64,000 bases of DNA from NCBI GenBank assembly GCA_016858145.1, contig JAEHOE010000007.1, forward strand, positions 1 through 64,000, read 5' to 3'. Of this stretch, positions 29,301 to 41,335 are shown one piece after another. Source of the DNA: Edaphochlamys debaryana (taxonomy: Eukaryota > Chlorophyta > Chlorophyceae > Chlamydomonadales). Numbering within the stretch: position 1 is the stretch's first letter; each line of letters opens with the position of its first letter. Below the pieces are notes generated by a model. It ran no database searches and had not been told where the DNA came from. It saw nothing but the letters and a program-made list of their open reading frames with translations. A program made the translations under genes and the position numbers.

Positions 29301-32300
29301 GGTGCGGTTTGGGAAAGTTAGCTCTGGCAACAGCATGGATTAACTCCATTTCGTCTGACTCCTGTCCCCAACCACCTCCCCCATCACCCCAGGTGCGGTT
29401 TGGGAAAGTTAGCTCTGGCAACAGCATTGGATTAACTCCCTTTCGTCTGACTCCTGTCCCCAACCACCTCCCCCATCACCCCAGGTGCGGTTTGGGAAAG
29501 TTAGCTCTGGCAACAGCTTGGATTAACTCCCTTTCGTCTGACTCCTGTCCCCAACCACCTCCCCCATCACCCCAGGTGCGGTTTGGGAAAGTTAGCTCTG
29601 GCAACAGCTTGGATTAACTCCATTTCGTCTGACTCCTGTCCCCAACCACCTCCCCCATCACCCCAGGTGCGGTTTGGGAAAGTTAGCTCTGGCAACAGCT
29701 TGGATTAACTCCATTTCGTCTGACTCCTGTCCCCAACCACCTCCCCCATCACCCCAGGTGCGGTTTGGGAACGTTAGCTCTGGCAACAGCTTGGATTGAA
29801 CTCCCTTTCGTCTGACTCCTGTCCCCAACCACCTCCCCCATCACCCCAGGTGCGGTTTGGGAAAGTTAGCTCTGGCAACAGCATGGATTAACTCCCTTTC
29901 GTCTGACTCCTGTCCCCAACCACCTCCCCCATCACCCCAGGTGCGGTTTGGGAAACTTAGCTCTGGCAACAGCTTGGATTAACTCCATTTCGTCTGACTC
30001 CTGTCCCCAACCACCTCCCCCATCACCCCAGGTGCGGTTTGGGAAAGTTAGCTCTGGCAACAGCTTGGATTGACTCCATTTCGTCTGACTCCTGTCCCCA
30101 ACCACCTCCCCCATCACCCCAGGTGCGGTTTGGGAAAGTTAGCTCTGGCAACAGCTTGGATTAACTCCCTTTCGTCTGACTCCTGTCCCCAACCACCTCC
30201 CCCATCACCCCAGGTGCGGTTTGGGAAAGTTAGCTCTGGCAACAGCTTGGATTGACTCCCTTTCGTCTGACTCCTGTCCCCAACCACCTCCCCCATCACC
30301 CCAGGTGCGGTTTGGGAAAGTTAGCTCTGGCAACAGCATGGATTAACTCCATTTCGTCTGACTCCTGTCCCCAACCACCTCCCCCATCACCCCAGGTGCG
30401 GTTTGGGAACGTTAGCTCTGGCAACAGCTTGGATTAACTCCCTTTCGTCTGACTCCTGTCCCCAACCACCTCCCCCATCACCCCAGGTGCGGTTTGGGAA
30501 AGTTAGCTCTGGCAACAGCTTGGATTGAACTCCCTTTCGTCTGACTCCTGTCCCCAACCACCTCCCCCATCACCCCAGGTGCGGTTTGGGAAAGTTAGCT
30601 CTGGCAACAGCATGGATTAACTCCATTTCGTCTGACTCCTGTCCCCAACCACCTCCCCCATCACCCCAGGTGCGGTTTGGGAAAGTTAGCTCTGGCAACA
30701 GCTTGGATTAACTCCATTTCGTCTGACTCCTGTCCCCAACCACCTCCCCCATCACCCCAGGTGCGGTTTGGGAAAGTTAGCTCTGGCAACAGCTTGGATT
30801 AACTCCCTTTCGTCTGACTCCTGTCCCCAACCACCTCCCCCATCACCCCAGGTGCGGTTTGGGAAAGTTAGCTCTGGCAACAGCTTGGATTAACTCCATT
30901 TCGTCTGACTCCTGTCCCCAACCACCTCCCCCATCACCCCAGGTGCGGTTTGGGAAAGTTAGCTCTGGCAACAGCTTGGATTAACTCCATTTCGTCTGAC
31001 TCCTGTCCCCAACCACCTCCCCCATCACCCCAGGTGCGGTTTGGGAAAGTTAGCTCTGGCAACAGCTTGGATTAACTCCCTTTCGTCTGACTCCTGTCCC
31101 CAACCACCTCCCCCATCACCCCAGGTGCGGTTTGGGAACGTTAGCTCTGGCAACAGCTTGGATTAACTCCCTTTCGTCTGACTCCTGTCCCCAACCACCT
31201 CCCCCATCACCCCAGGTGCGGTTTGGGAAAGTTAGCTCTGGCAACAGCATTGGATTAACTCCCTTTCGTCTGACTCCTGTCCCCAACCACCTCCCCCATC
31301 ACCCCAGGTGCGGTTTGGGAACGTTAGCTCTGGCAACAGCTTGGATTAACTCCATTTCGTCTGACTCCTGTCCCCAACCACCTCCCCCATCACCCCAGGT
31401 GCGGTTTGGGAAAGTTAGCTCTGGCAACAGCTTGGATTAACTCCATTTCGTCTGACTCCTGTCCCCAACCACCTCCCCCATCACCCCAGGTGCGGTTTGG
31501 GAACGTTTGCTCTGGCAACAGCTTGGATTGAACTCCCTTTCGTCTGACTCCTGTCCCCAACCACCTCCCCCATCACCCCAGGTGCGGTTTGGGAAAGTTA
31601 GCTCTGGCAACAGCATTGGATTGACTCCCTTTCGTCTGACTCCTGTCCCCAACCACCTCCCCCATCACCCCAGGTGCGGTTTGGGAAAGTTAGCTCTGGC
31701 AACAGCATGGATTAACTCCATTTCGTCTGACTCCTGTCCCCAACCACCTCCCCCATCACCCCAGGTGCGGTTTGGGAAAGTTAGCTCTGGAACAGCTTGG
31801 ATTAACTCCCTTTCGTCTGACTCCTGTCCCCAACCACCTCCCCCATCACCCCAGGTGCGGTTTGGGAAAGTTAGCTCTGGCAACAGCTTGGATTAACTCC
31901 CTTTCGTCTGACTCCTGTCCCCAACCACCTCCCCCATCACCCCAGGTGCGGTTTGGGAAAGTTAGCTCTGGCAACAGCATGGATTAACTCCATTTCGTCT
32001 GACTCCTGTCCCCAACCACCTCCCCCATCACCCCAGGTGCGGTTTGGGAAAGTTAGCTCTGGCAACAGCTTGGATTGAACTCCATTTCGTCTGACTCCTG
32101 TCCCCAACCACCTCCCCCATCACCCCAGGTGCGGTTTGGGAAAGTTAGCTCTGGCAACAGCTTGGATTAACTCCATTTCGTCTGACTCCTGTCCCCAACC
32201 ACCTCCCCCATCACCCCAGGTGCGGTTTGGGAAAGTTAGCTCTGGCAACAGCTTGGATTAACTCCCTTTCGTCTGACTCCTGTCCCCAACCACCTCCCCC

Positions 32301-35300
32301 ATCACCCCAGGTGCGGTTTGGGAAAGTTAGCTCTGGCAACAGCTTGGATTGACTCCATTTCGTCTGACTCCTGTCCCCAACCACCTCCCCCATCACCCCA
32401 GGTGCGGTTTGGGAAAGTTAGCTCTGGCAACAGCTTGGATTAACTCCCTTTCGTCTGACTCCTGTCCCCAACCACCTCCCCCATCACCCCAGGTGCGGTT
32501 TGGGAAAGTTAGCTCTGGCAACAGCTTGGATTGACTCCATTTCGTCTGACTCCTGTCCCCAACCACCTCCCCCATCACCCCAGGTGCGGTTTGGGAAAGT
32601 TAGCTCTGGCAACAGCATGGATTAACTCCATTTCGTCTGACTCCTGTCCCCAACCACCTCCCCCATCACCCCAGGTGCGGTTTGGGAAAGTAAGCTCTGG
32701 CAACAGCTTGGATTACTCCATTTCGTCTGACTCCTGTCCCCAACCACCTCCCCCATCACCCCAGGTGCGGTTTGGGAAAGTTAGCTCTGGCAACAGCTTG
32801 GATTGACTCCCTTTCGTCTGACTCCTGTCCCCAACCACCTCCCCCATCACCCCAGGTGCGGTTTGGGAAAGTTAGCTCTGGCAACAGCATTGGATTAACT
32901 CCCTTTCGTCTGACTCCTGTCCCCAACCACCTCCCCCATCACCCCAGGTGCGGTTTGGGAAAGTTAGCTCTGGCAACAGCTTGGATTAACTCCATTTCGT
33001 CTGACTCCTGTCCCCAACCACCTCCCCCATCACCCCAGGTGCGGTTTGGGAAAGTTAGCTCTGGCAACAGCTTGGATTAACTCCATTTCGTCTGACTCCT
33101 GTCCCCAACCACCTCCCCCATCACCCCAGGTGCGGTTTGGGAAAGTTAGCTCTGGCAACAGCTTGGATTAACTCCATTTCGTCTGACTCCTGTCCCCAAC
33201 CACCTCCCCCATCACCCCAGGTGCGGTTTGGGAAAGTTAGCTCTGGCAACAGCTTGGATTAACTCCCTTTCGTCTGACTCCTGTCCCCAACCACCTCCCC
33301 CATCACCCCAGGTGCGGTTTGGGAAAGTTAGCTCTGGCAACAGCTTGGATTAACTCCATTTCGTCTGACTCCTGTCCCCAACCACCTCCCCCATCACCCC
33401 AGGTGCGGTTTGGGAAAGTTAGCTCTGGCAACAGCTTGGATTGACTCCCTTTCGTCTGACTCCTGTCCCCAACCACCTCCCCCATCACCCCAGGTGCGGT
33501 TTGGGAAAGTTAGCTCTGGCAACAGCTTGGATTGACTCCCTTTCGTCTGACTCCTGTCCCCAACCACCTCCCCCATCACCCCAGGTGCGGTTTGGGAAAG
33601 TTAGCTCTGGCAACAGCATTGGATTGACTCCATTTCGTCTGACTCCTGTCCCCAACCACCTCCCCCATCACCCCAGGTGCGGTTTGGGAAAGTTAGCTCT
33701 GGCAACAGCATTGGATTAACTCCATTTCGTCTGACTCCTGTCCCCAACCACCTCCCCCATCACCCCAGGTGCGGTTTGGGAAAGTTAGCTCTGGAACAGC
33801 ATGGATTAACTCCCTTTCGTCTGACTCCTGTCCCCAACCACCTCCCCCATCACCCCAGGTGCGGTTTGGGAAAGTTAGCTCTGGCAACAGCATTGGATTA
33901 ACTCCATTTCGTCTGACTCCTGTCCCCAACCACCTCCCCCATCACCCCAGGTGCGGTTTGGGAAAGTTAGCTCTGGCAACAGCTTGGATTAACTCCATTT
34001 CGTCTGACTCCTGTCCCCAACCACCTCCCCCATCACCCCAGGTGCGGTTTGGGAACGTTAGCTCTGGCAACAGCTTGGATTAACTCCCTTTCGTCTGACT
34101 CCTGTCCCCAACCACCTCCCCCATCACCCCAGGTGCGGTTTGGGAAAGTTAGCTCTGGCAACAGCATTGGATTAACTCCCTTTCGTCTGACTCCTGTCCC
34201 CAACCACCTCCCCCATCACCCCAGGTGCGGTTTGGGAAAGTTAGCTCTGGCAACAGCTTGGATTAACTCCATTTCGTCTGACTCCTGTCCCCAACCACCT
34301 CCCCCATCACCCCAGGTGCGGTTTGGGAAAGTTAGCTCTGGCAACAGCATGGATTAACTCCATTTCGTCTGACTCCTGTCCCCAACCACCTCCCCCATCA
34401 CCCCAGGTGCGGTTTGGGAAAGTTAGCTCTGGCAACAGCTTGGATTAACTCCATTTCGTCTGACTCCTGTCCCCAACCACCTCCCCCATCACCCCAGGTG
34501 CGGTTTGGGAAAGTTAGCTCCGGGAACAGCTTGGATTAACTCCCTTTCGTCTGACTCCTGTCCCCAACCACCTCCCCCATCACCCCAGGTGCGGTTTGGG
34601 AAAGTTAGCTCTGGCAACAGCATGGATTAACTCCATTTCGTCTGACTCCTGTCCCCAACCACCTCCCCCATCACCCCAGGTGCGGTTTGGGAAAGTTAGC
34701 TCCGGGAACAGCTTGGATTAACTCCATTTCGTCTGACTCCTGTCCCCAACCACCTCCCCCATCACCCCAGGTGCGGTTTGGGAACGTTAGCTCTGGCAAC
34801 AGCTTGGATTAACTCCATTTCGTCTGACTCCTGTCCCCAACCACCTCCCCCATCACCCCAGGTGCGGTTTGGGAAAGTTAGCTCTGGCAACAGCATGGAT
34901 TAACTCCCTTTCGTCTGACTCCTGTCCCCAACCACCTCCCCCATCACCCCAGGTGCGGTTTGGGAACGTTAGCTCTGGCAACAGCTTGGATTAACTCCCT
35001 TTCGTCTGACTCCTGTCCCCAACCACCTCCCCCATCACCCCAGGTGCGGTTTGGGAAAGTTAGCTCTGGCAACAGCTTGGATTGACTCCATTTCGTCTGA
35101 CTCCTGTCCCCAACCACCTCCCCCATCACCCCAGGTGCGGTTTGGGAACGTTAGCTCTGGCAACAGCTTGGATTGACTCCATTTCGTCTGACTCCTGTCC
35201 CCAACCACCTCCCCCATCACCCCAGGTGCGGTTTGGGAAAGTTAGCTCTGGCAACAGCTTGGATTAACTCCCTTTCGTCTGACTCCTGTCCCCAACCACC

Positions 35301-38300
35301 TCCCCCATCACCCCAGGTGCGGTTTGGGAACGTTAGCTCTGGCAACAGCTTGGATTAACTCCCTTTCGTCTGACTCCTGTCCCCAACCACCTCCCCCATC
35401 ACCCCAGGTGCGGTTTGGGAAAGTTAGCTCTGGCAACAGCATGGATTAACTCCATTTCGTCTGACTCCTGTCCCCAACCACCTCCCCCATCACCCCAGGT
35501 GCGGTTTGGGAAAGTTAGCTCTGGCAACAGCATTGGATTAACTCCATTTCGTCTGACTCCTGTCCCCAACCACCTCCCCCATCACCCCAGGTGCGGTTTG
35601 GGAAAGTTAGCTCTGGCAACAGCATGGATTAACTCCCTTTCGTCTGACTCCTGTCCCCAACCACCTCCCCCATCACCCCAGGTGCGGTTTGGGAAAGTTA
35701 GCTCTGGCAACAGCTTGGATTGACTCCATTTCGTCTGACTCCTGTCCCCAACCACCTCCCCCATCACCCCAGGTGCGGTTTGGGAAAGTTAGCTCCGGGA
35801 ACAGCTTGGATCAACTCCATTTCGTCTGACTCCTGTCCCCAACCACCTCCCCCATCACCCCAGGTGCGGTTTGGGAAAGTTAGCTCTGGCAACAGCTTGG
35901 ATTAACTCCCTTTCGTCTGACTCCTGTCCCCAACCACCTCCCCCATCACCCCAGGTGCGGTTTGGGAAAGTTAGCTCTGGCAACAGCATGGATTAACTCC
36001 CTTTCGTCTGACTCCTGTCCCCAACCACCTCCCCCATCACCCCAGGTGCGGTTTGGGAAAGTTAGCTCTGGCAACAGCATGGATTAACTCCATTTCGTCT
36101 GACTCCTGTCCCCAACCACCTCCCCCATCACCCCAGGTGCGGTTTGGGAAAGTTAGCTCTGGCAACAGCTGGATTAACTCCATTTCGTCTGACTCCTGTC
36201 CCCAACCACCTCCCCCATCACCCCAGGTGCGGTTTGGGAAAGTTAGCTCTGGCAACAGCATGGATTAACTCCCTTTCGTCTGACTCCTGTCCCCAACCAC
36301 CTCCCCCATCACCCCAGGTGCGGTTTGGGAAAGTTAGCTCTGGCAACAGCTTGGATTAACTCCATTTCGTCTGACTCCTGTCCCCAACCACCTCCCCCAT
36401 CACCCCAGGTGCGGTTTGGGAACGTTAGCTCCGGCAACAGCTTGGATTAACTCCATTTCGTCTGACTCCTGTCCCCAACCACCTCCCCCATCACCCCAGG
36501 TGCGGTTTGGGAAAGTTAGCTCTGAGAACAGCTTGGATTGACTCCCTTTCGTCTGACTCCTGTCCCCAACCACCTCCCCCATCACCCCAGGTGCGGTTTG
36601 GGAAAGTTAGCTCTGGCAACAGCATGGATTAACTCCCTTTCGTCTGACTCCTGTCCCCAACCACCTCCCCCATCACCCCAGGTGCGGTTTGGGAAAGTTA
36701 GCTCTGGCAACAGCTTGGATTGACTCCCTTTCGTCTGACTCCTGTCCCCAACCACCTCCCCCATCACCCCAGGTGCGGTTTGGGAAAGTTAGCTCTGGCA
36801 ACAGCTTGGATTAACTCCCTTTCGTCTGACTCCTGTCCCCAACCACCTCCCCCATCACCCCAGGTGCGGTTTGGGAAAGTTAGCTCTGGCAACAGCATGG
36901 ATTAACTCCATTTCGTCTGACTCCTGTCCCCAACCACCTCCCCCATCACCCCAGGTGCGGTTTGGGAAAGTTAGCTCTGAGAACAGCTTGGATTGACTCC
37001 CTTTCGTCTGACTCCTGTCCCCAACCACCTCCCCCATCACCCCAGGTGCGGTTTGGGAAAGTTAGCTCTGGCAACAGCATGGATTGACTCCATTTTGTCT
37101 GACTCCTGTCCCCAACCACCTCCCCCATCACCCCAGGTGCGGTTTGGGAAAGTTAGCTCTGGCAACAGCATGGATTAACTCCATTTCGTCTGACTCCTGT
37201 CCCCAACCACCTCCCCCATCACCCCAGGTGCGGTTTGGGAAAGTTAGCTCTGGCAACAGCTTGGATTGACTCCCTTTCGTCTGACTCCTGTCCCCAACCA
37301 CCTCCCCCATCACCCCAGGTGCGGTTTGGGAAAGTTAGCTCTGGCAACAGCATGGATTAACTCCATTTCGTCTGACTCCTGTCCCCAACCACCTCCCCCA
37401 TCACCCCAGGTGCGGTTTGGGAAAGTTAGCTCCGGGAACAGCTTGGATTGACTCCATTTCGTCTGACTCCTGTCCCCAACCACCTCCCCCATCACCCCAG
37501 GTGCGGTTTGGGAACGTTAGCTCTGGCAACAGCTTGGATTGACTCCATTTCGTCTGACTCCTGTCCCCAACCACCTCCCCCATCACCCCAGGTGCGGTTT
37601 GGGAACGTTAGCTCTGGCAACAGCTTGGATTGACTCCCTTTCGTCTGACTCCTGTCCCCAACCACCTCCCCCATCACCCCAGGTGCGGTTTGGGAAAGTT
37701 AGCTCTGGCAACAGCTTGGATTGACTCCATTTCGTCTGACTCCTGTCCCCAACCACCTCCCCCATCACCCCAGGTGCGGTTTGGGAAAGTTAGCTCTGGC
37801 AACAGCTTGGATTGACTCCCTTTCGTCTGACTCCTGTCCCCAACCACCTCCCCCATCACCCCAGGTGCGGTTTGGGAAAGTTAGCTCCTGGCAACAGCTT
37901 GGATTGACTCCATTTCGTCTGACTCCTGTCCCCAACCACCTCCCCCGTCACCCCAGGTGCGGTTTGGGAAAGTTAGCTCTGGCAACAGCATTGGATTAAC
38001 TCCCTTTCGTCTGACTCCTGTCCCCAACCACCTCCCCCATCACCCCAGGTGCGGTTTGGGAAAGTTAGCTCCTGGCAACAGCTTGGATTAACTCCATTTC
38101 GTCTGACTCCTGTCCCCAACCACCTCCCCATCACCCCAGGTGCGGTTTGGGAAGTTAGCTCTGGCAACAGCTTGGATTGACTCCCTTTCGTCTGACTCCT
38201 GTCCCCAACCACCTCCCCCATCACCCCAGGTGCGGTTTGGGAAAGTTAGCTCCGGGAACAGCATGGATTGACTCCATTTTGTCTGACTCCTGTCCCCAAC

Positions 38301-38999
38301 CACCTCCCCCATCACCCCAGGTGCGGTTTGGGAAAGTTAGCTCTGGCAACAGCTTGGATTGACTCCCTTTCGTCTGACTCCTGTCCCCAACCACCTCCCC
38401 CATCACCCCAGGTGCGGTTTGGAACGTTAGCTCTGGCAACAGCATGGATTAACTCCATTTCGTCTGACTCCTGTCCCCAACCACCTCCCCCATCACCCCA
38501 GGTGCGGTTTGGGAAAGTTAGCTCTGGCAACAGCTTGGATTGACTCCATTTCGTCTGACTCCTGTCCCCAACCACCTCCCCCATCACCCCAGGTGCGGTT
38601 TGGGAACGTTAGCTCTGGCAACAGCTTGGATTGACTCCCTTTCGTCTGACTCCTGTCCCCAACCACCTCCCCCATCACCCCAGGTGCGGTTTGGGAAAGT
38701 TAGCTCTGGCAACAGCTTGGATTGACTCCATTTCGTCTGACTCCTGTCCCCAACCACCTCCCCCATCACCCCAGGTGCGGTTTGGGAAAGTTAGCTCTGG
38801 CAACAGCTGGATTGACTCCATTTTCGTCTGACTCCTGTCCCCAACCACCTCCCCCATCACCCCAGGTGCGGTTTGGGAAAGTTAGCTCTGGAACAGCTTG
38901 GATTGACTCCCTTTCGTCTGACTCCTGTCCCCAACCACCTCCCCCATCACCCCAGGTGCGGTTTGGGAAGTTAGCTCTGGCAACAGCTTGGATTGAACT

Positions 39000-41290
39000 C
39001 CCTTTCGTCTGACTCCTGTCCCCCAACCACCTCCCCCATCACCCCAGGTGCGGTTTGGGAAAGTTAGCTCTGGCAACAGCTTGGATTGACTCCATTTCGT
39101 CTGACTCCTGTCCCCAACCACCTCCCCCATCACCCCAGGTGCGGTTTGGGAAAGTTAGCTCTGGCAACAGCTTGGATTGAACTCCATTCGTCTGACTCCT
39201 GTCCCCAACCACCTCCCCCATCACCCCAGGTGCGGTTTGGGAAGTTAGCTCTGGCAACAGCTGGATTAACTCATTTGGTCTGACTCCTGTCCCCAACCAC
39301 CTCCCCCATCACCCCAGGTGCGGTTTGGGAACGTTAGCTCTGGCAACAGCTTGGATGACTCCCTTCGTCTGACTCCTGTCCCCAACCACTCCCCCCCATC
39401 ACCCCAGGTGCGGTTTGGGGAAAGTTAGCTCTGAGAACAGCTTGGATTGACTCCACTTTTGTCTGACTCCTGTCCCCCAACCACCTCCCCCATCACCCCA
39501 GGTGCGGTTTGGGAACGTTAGCTCCTGCAACAGCTGGATTGAACTCCATTTCGTCTGACTCCTGTCCCCAACCACCTCCCCCATCACCCCAGGTGCGGTT
39601 TGGGAAAGTTAGCTCTGAGAACAGCTTGGATTGACTCCCTTTCGTCTGACTCCTGTCCCCAACCACCTCCCCCATCACCCCAGTGCGGTTTGGGAAAGTT
39701 AGCTCTGGCAACAGCTTGGATTGACTCCATTTTCGTCTGAATCCTGTCCCCAACAACCTCCCCCATCACCCCAGGTGCGGTTTGGGAAGTTTAGCTCCTG
39801 GCAACAGCTGGATTGAACTCCATTTCGTCTGACTCCTGTCCCCAACCACCTCCCTCATCACCCCAGGTGCGGTTTTGGAAAGCTTGAGCTCCTGGCAAAC
39901 AGCGTTGGATTGACTCCATTTTGTCTGAATCCCTGTCCCCAAACACCTCCCCCATCACCCCAGGGCGGTTTGGGAAAAGTTAGCTCTGAGAACAGCTTGT
40001 GATTGACTCCCTTTTCGTCTGACTACTGTCCCCAACCACCCCCATCATTCACACACCCAGGTGCGTTTGGGAAGTTAGCTCTGGAACCGCAGGATTGACT
40101 CATTTTGTCTGACTCCTGTCACCAACACTCCCCCATCAACACAGGTGCGGGGTTTTGGAAAGTTAGCTCGGGAAAGCTTGGATTGACTCCATTTTGTCTG
40201 ACTCCTGTTCCCCAACCACCTCCCCCATTCACCACAGGTGCGGTTTGGGAAATTAGCTTGGCAACAGCATGGATTAACTCCCTTTCGTCGGACTCCTGTC
40301 CCAAACCCACTCCCCCGTCACCCAGGTGCGGTTTGGGAAAGTTAGCTCTGGCAACAGCTTGGATTGACTCCATTTCGTCTGACTCCTGTCCCCCAACCAC
40401 CTCCCCCATCACCCCAGGTGCGTTTTTGGAACGGTTAGCTCTGGCAACAGCTTGGATTAACTCCATTTCGTCTGACTCCTGTCCCCAACCCACCCTCCCC
40501 CATCACCCCAGGTGCGGTTTGGGAAAGTTAGCTCTGGCAACAGCTTGGATTAACTCCCTTCGTTGACTCCTGTCCCCAACCACCTCCCCCATCACCCCAG
40601 GTGCTTGGGGAAAGTTAGCTCTGGAAACAGCTTGGATTGACTCCATTTCGTCTGACTCCTGTCCCAACCACCTCCCCCATCACCCCAGGTGCGGTTTGGG
40701 AAAGTTAGCTCTGGCAACAGCTTGGATTGACTCCTTTTGTCTGACTCCTGTCCCCAACCACTCCCCCATCACCCCAGGTGCGGTTTGGGAACGTTAGCTC
40801 TGAGAACAGCTTGGATTGACTCCCTTTCGTCTGACTCCTGTCCCCACCCCACCTCCCCCATCACCCCCAGGTGCGGTTGGGAAAGTTAGCTCTGGCAACA
40901 GCTTGGATTGAACTCCTTTCGTTTGACTCCTGTCCCCAACCAACCTCCCCCTCACCCCAGGTGCGGTTTTGGGGAAAGTTTAGCTCTGGCACAGCATGGA
41001 TTGACTCCATTTCGTCTGAATCCTGTCCCCAACCACCTCCCCCATCACCCCAGGTGGCGGTTTGGGAAAGTTAGCTCCGGGAAACAGCTTGGATCCACTC
41101 CATTTGTGTCTGACTCCTGTCCCCAACCACCTCCCCCATCACCCCAGGTGCGGTTTGGGAACGTTAGCTCTGGCAACAGCATGGATTGACTCCTTTCGTC
41201 TCGGACTCCGTCCCCAACCACCCCCCTCATCACCCCAGGTGCGGTTTTGGGAAAGTTAAGCTCTGGCAACAGCATTGGATTGACTCCATT
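39000..41290. repeat. Ragged right edge of the satellite array
   Basis: From about 39.0 kb the units accumulate indels and substitutions, with the most damaged ones between 39.7 and 41.3 kb. There the GTGCGG core, the AACCACC block and the TGACTCC block are variously shortened or altered. The last recognisable homology is the TGACTCCATT at 41281-41290. After it the sequence turns into a C/T-rich stretch leading into the 3' end of the first gene. Decay at an array border is what unequal crossing-over models predict, because edge units are homogenised least. Confidence 0.85.
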
Positions 41291-41335
41291 CTCCCCCTCC
41301 TCACCCCTGCCCTGCTACCCCCTCCCCCAAGAGCC

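Larger units (their letters stand above)
1..41290. repeat. 91-bp tandem satellite array, about 450 units, open to the left
   Basis: The same unit repeats head to tail in one orientation without interruption. Matching points in successive units lie 91 bp apart, with scattered 90- and 92-bp units. Counting the unit from ATTAACTCC, positions 10-31 hold the TTTCGTCTGACTCCTG block, 32-55 a C-rich block ending CACCCCAGG, and 56-91 the TGCGGTTTGGGAAAGTTAGC block followed by a Gly/Ala-like TGGCAACAGC segment. Recurrent variants are A/G at 4, A/C at 10, A/C at 69 (AAAGTT or AACGTT), TGGCAAC, CGGGAAC or TGAGAAC at 78-84, and T/A at 88, sometimes with one inserted base (GCATTGG). The plus strand is C-rich. 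No gene, transposon or unrelated insertion is visible inside. Base 1 falls in mid-unit, so the array continues to the left. Homology ends near 41290. I do not recognise it as a named satellite family; a centromeric, subtelomeric or interstitial location cannot be decided here. Confidence 0.98.

Noticed and set aside
1..41290. Many open frames of about 61 codons, and some to 192, on both strands of the satellite
   Set aside because: Ninety-one is not a multiple of three, so each frame meets the same few stop codons every two units; longer ones arise only from indels. Both strands and several frames are equally open, and no start context or conserved protein is seen.
1..41290. CRISPR-like regular repeats
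   Set aside because: There are no unique spacers; the whole 91-bp period is repeated, and the setting is a eukaryotic genome.
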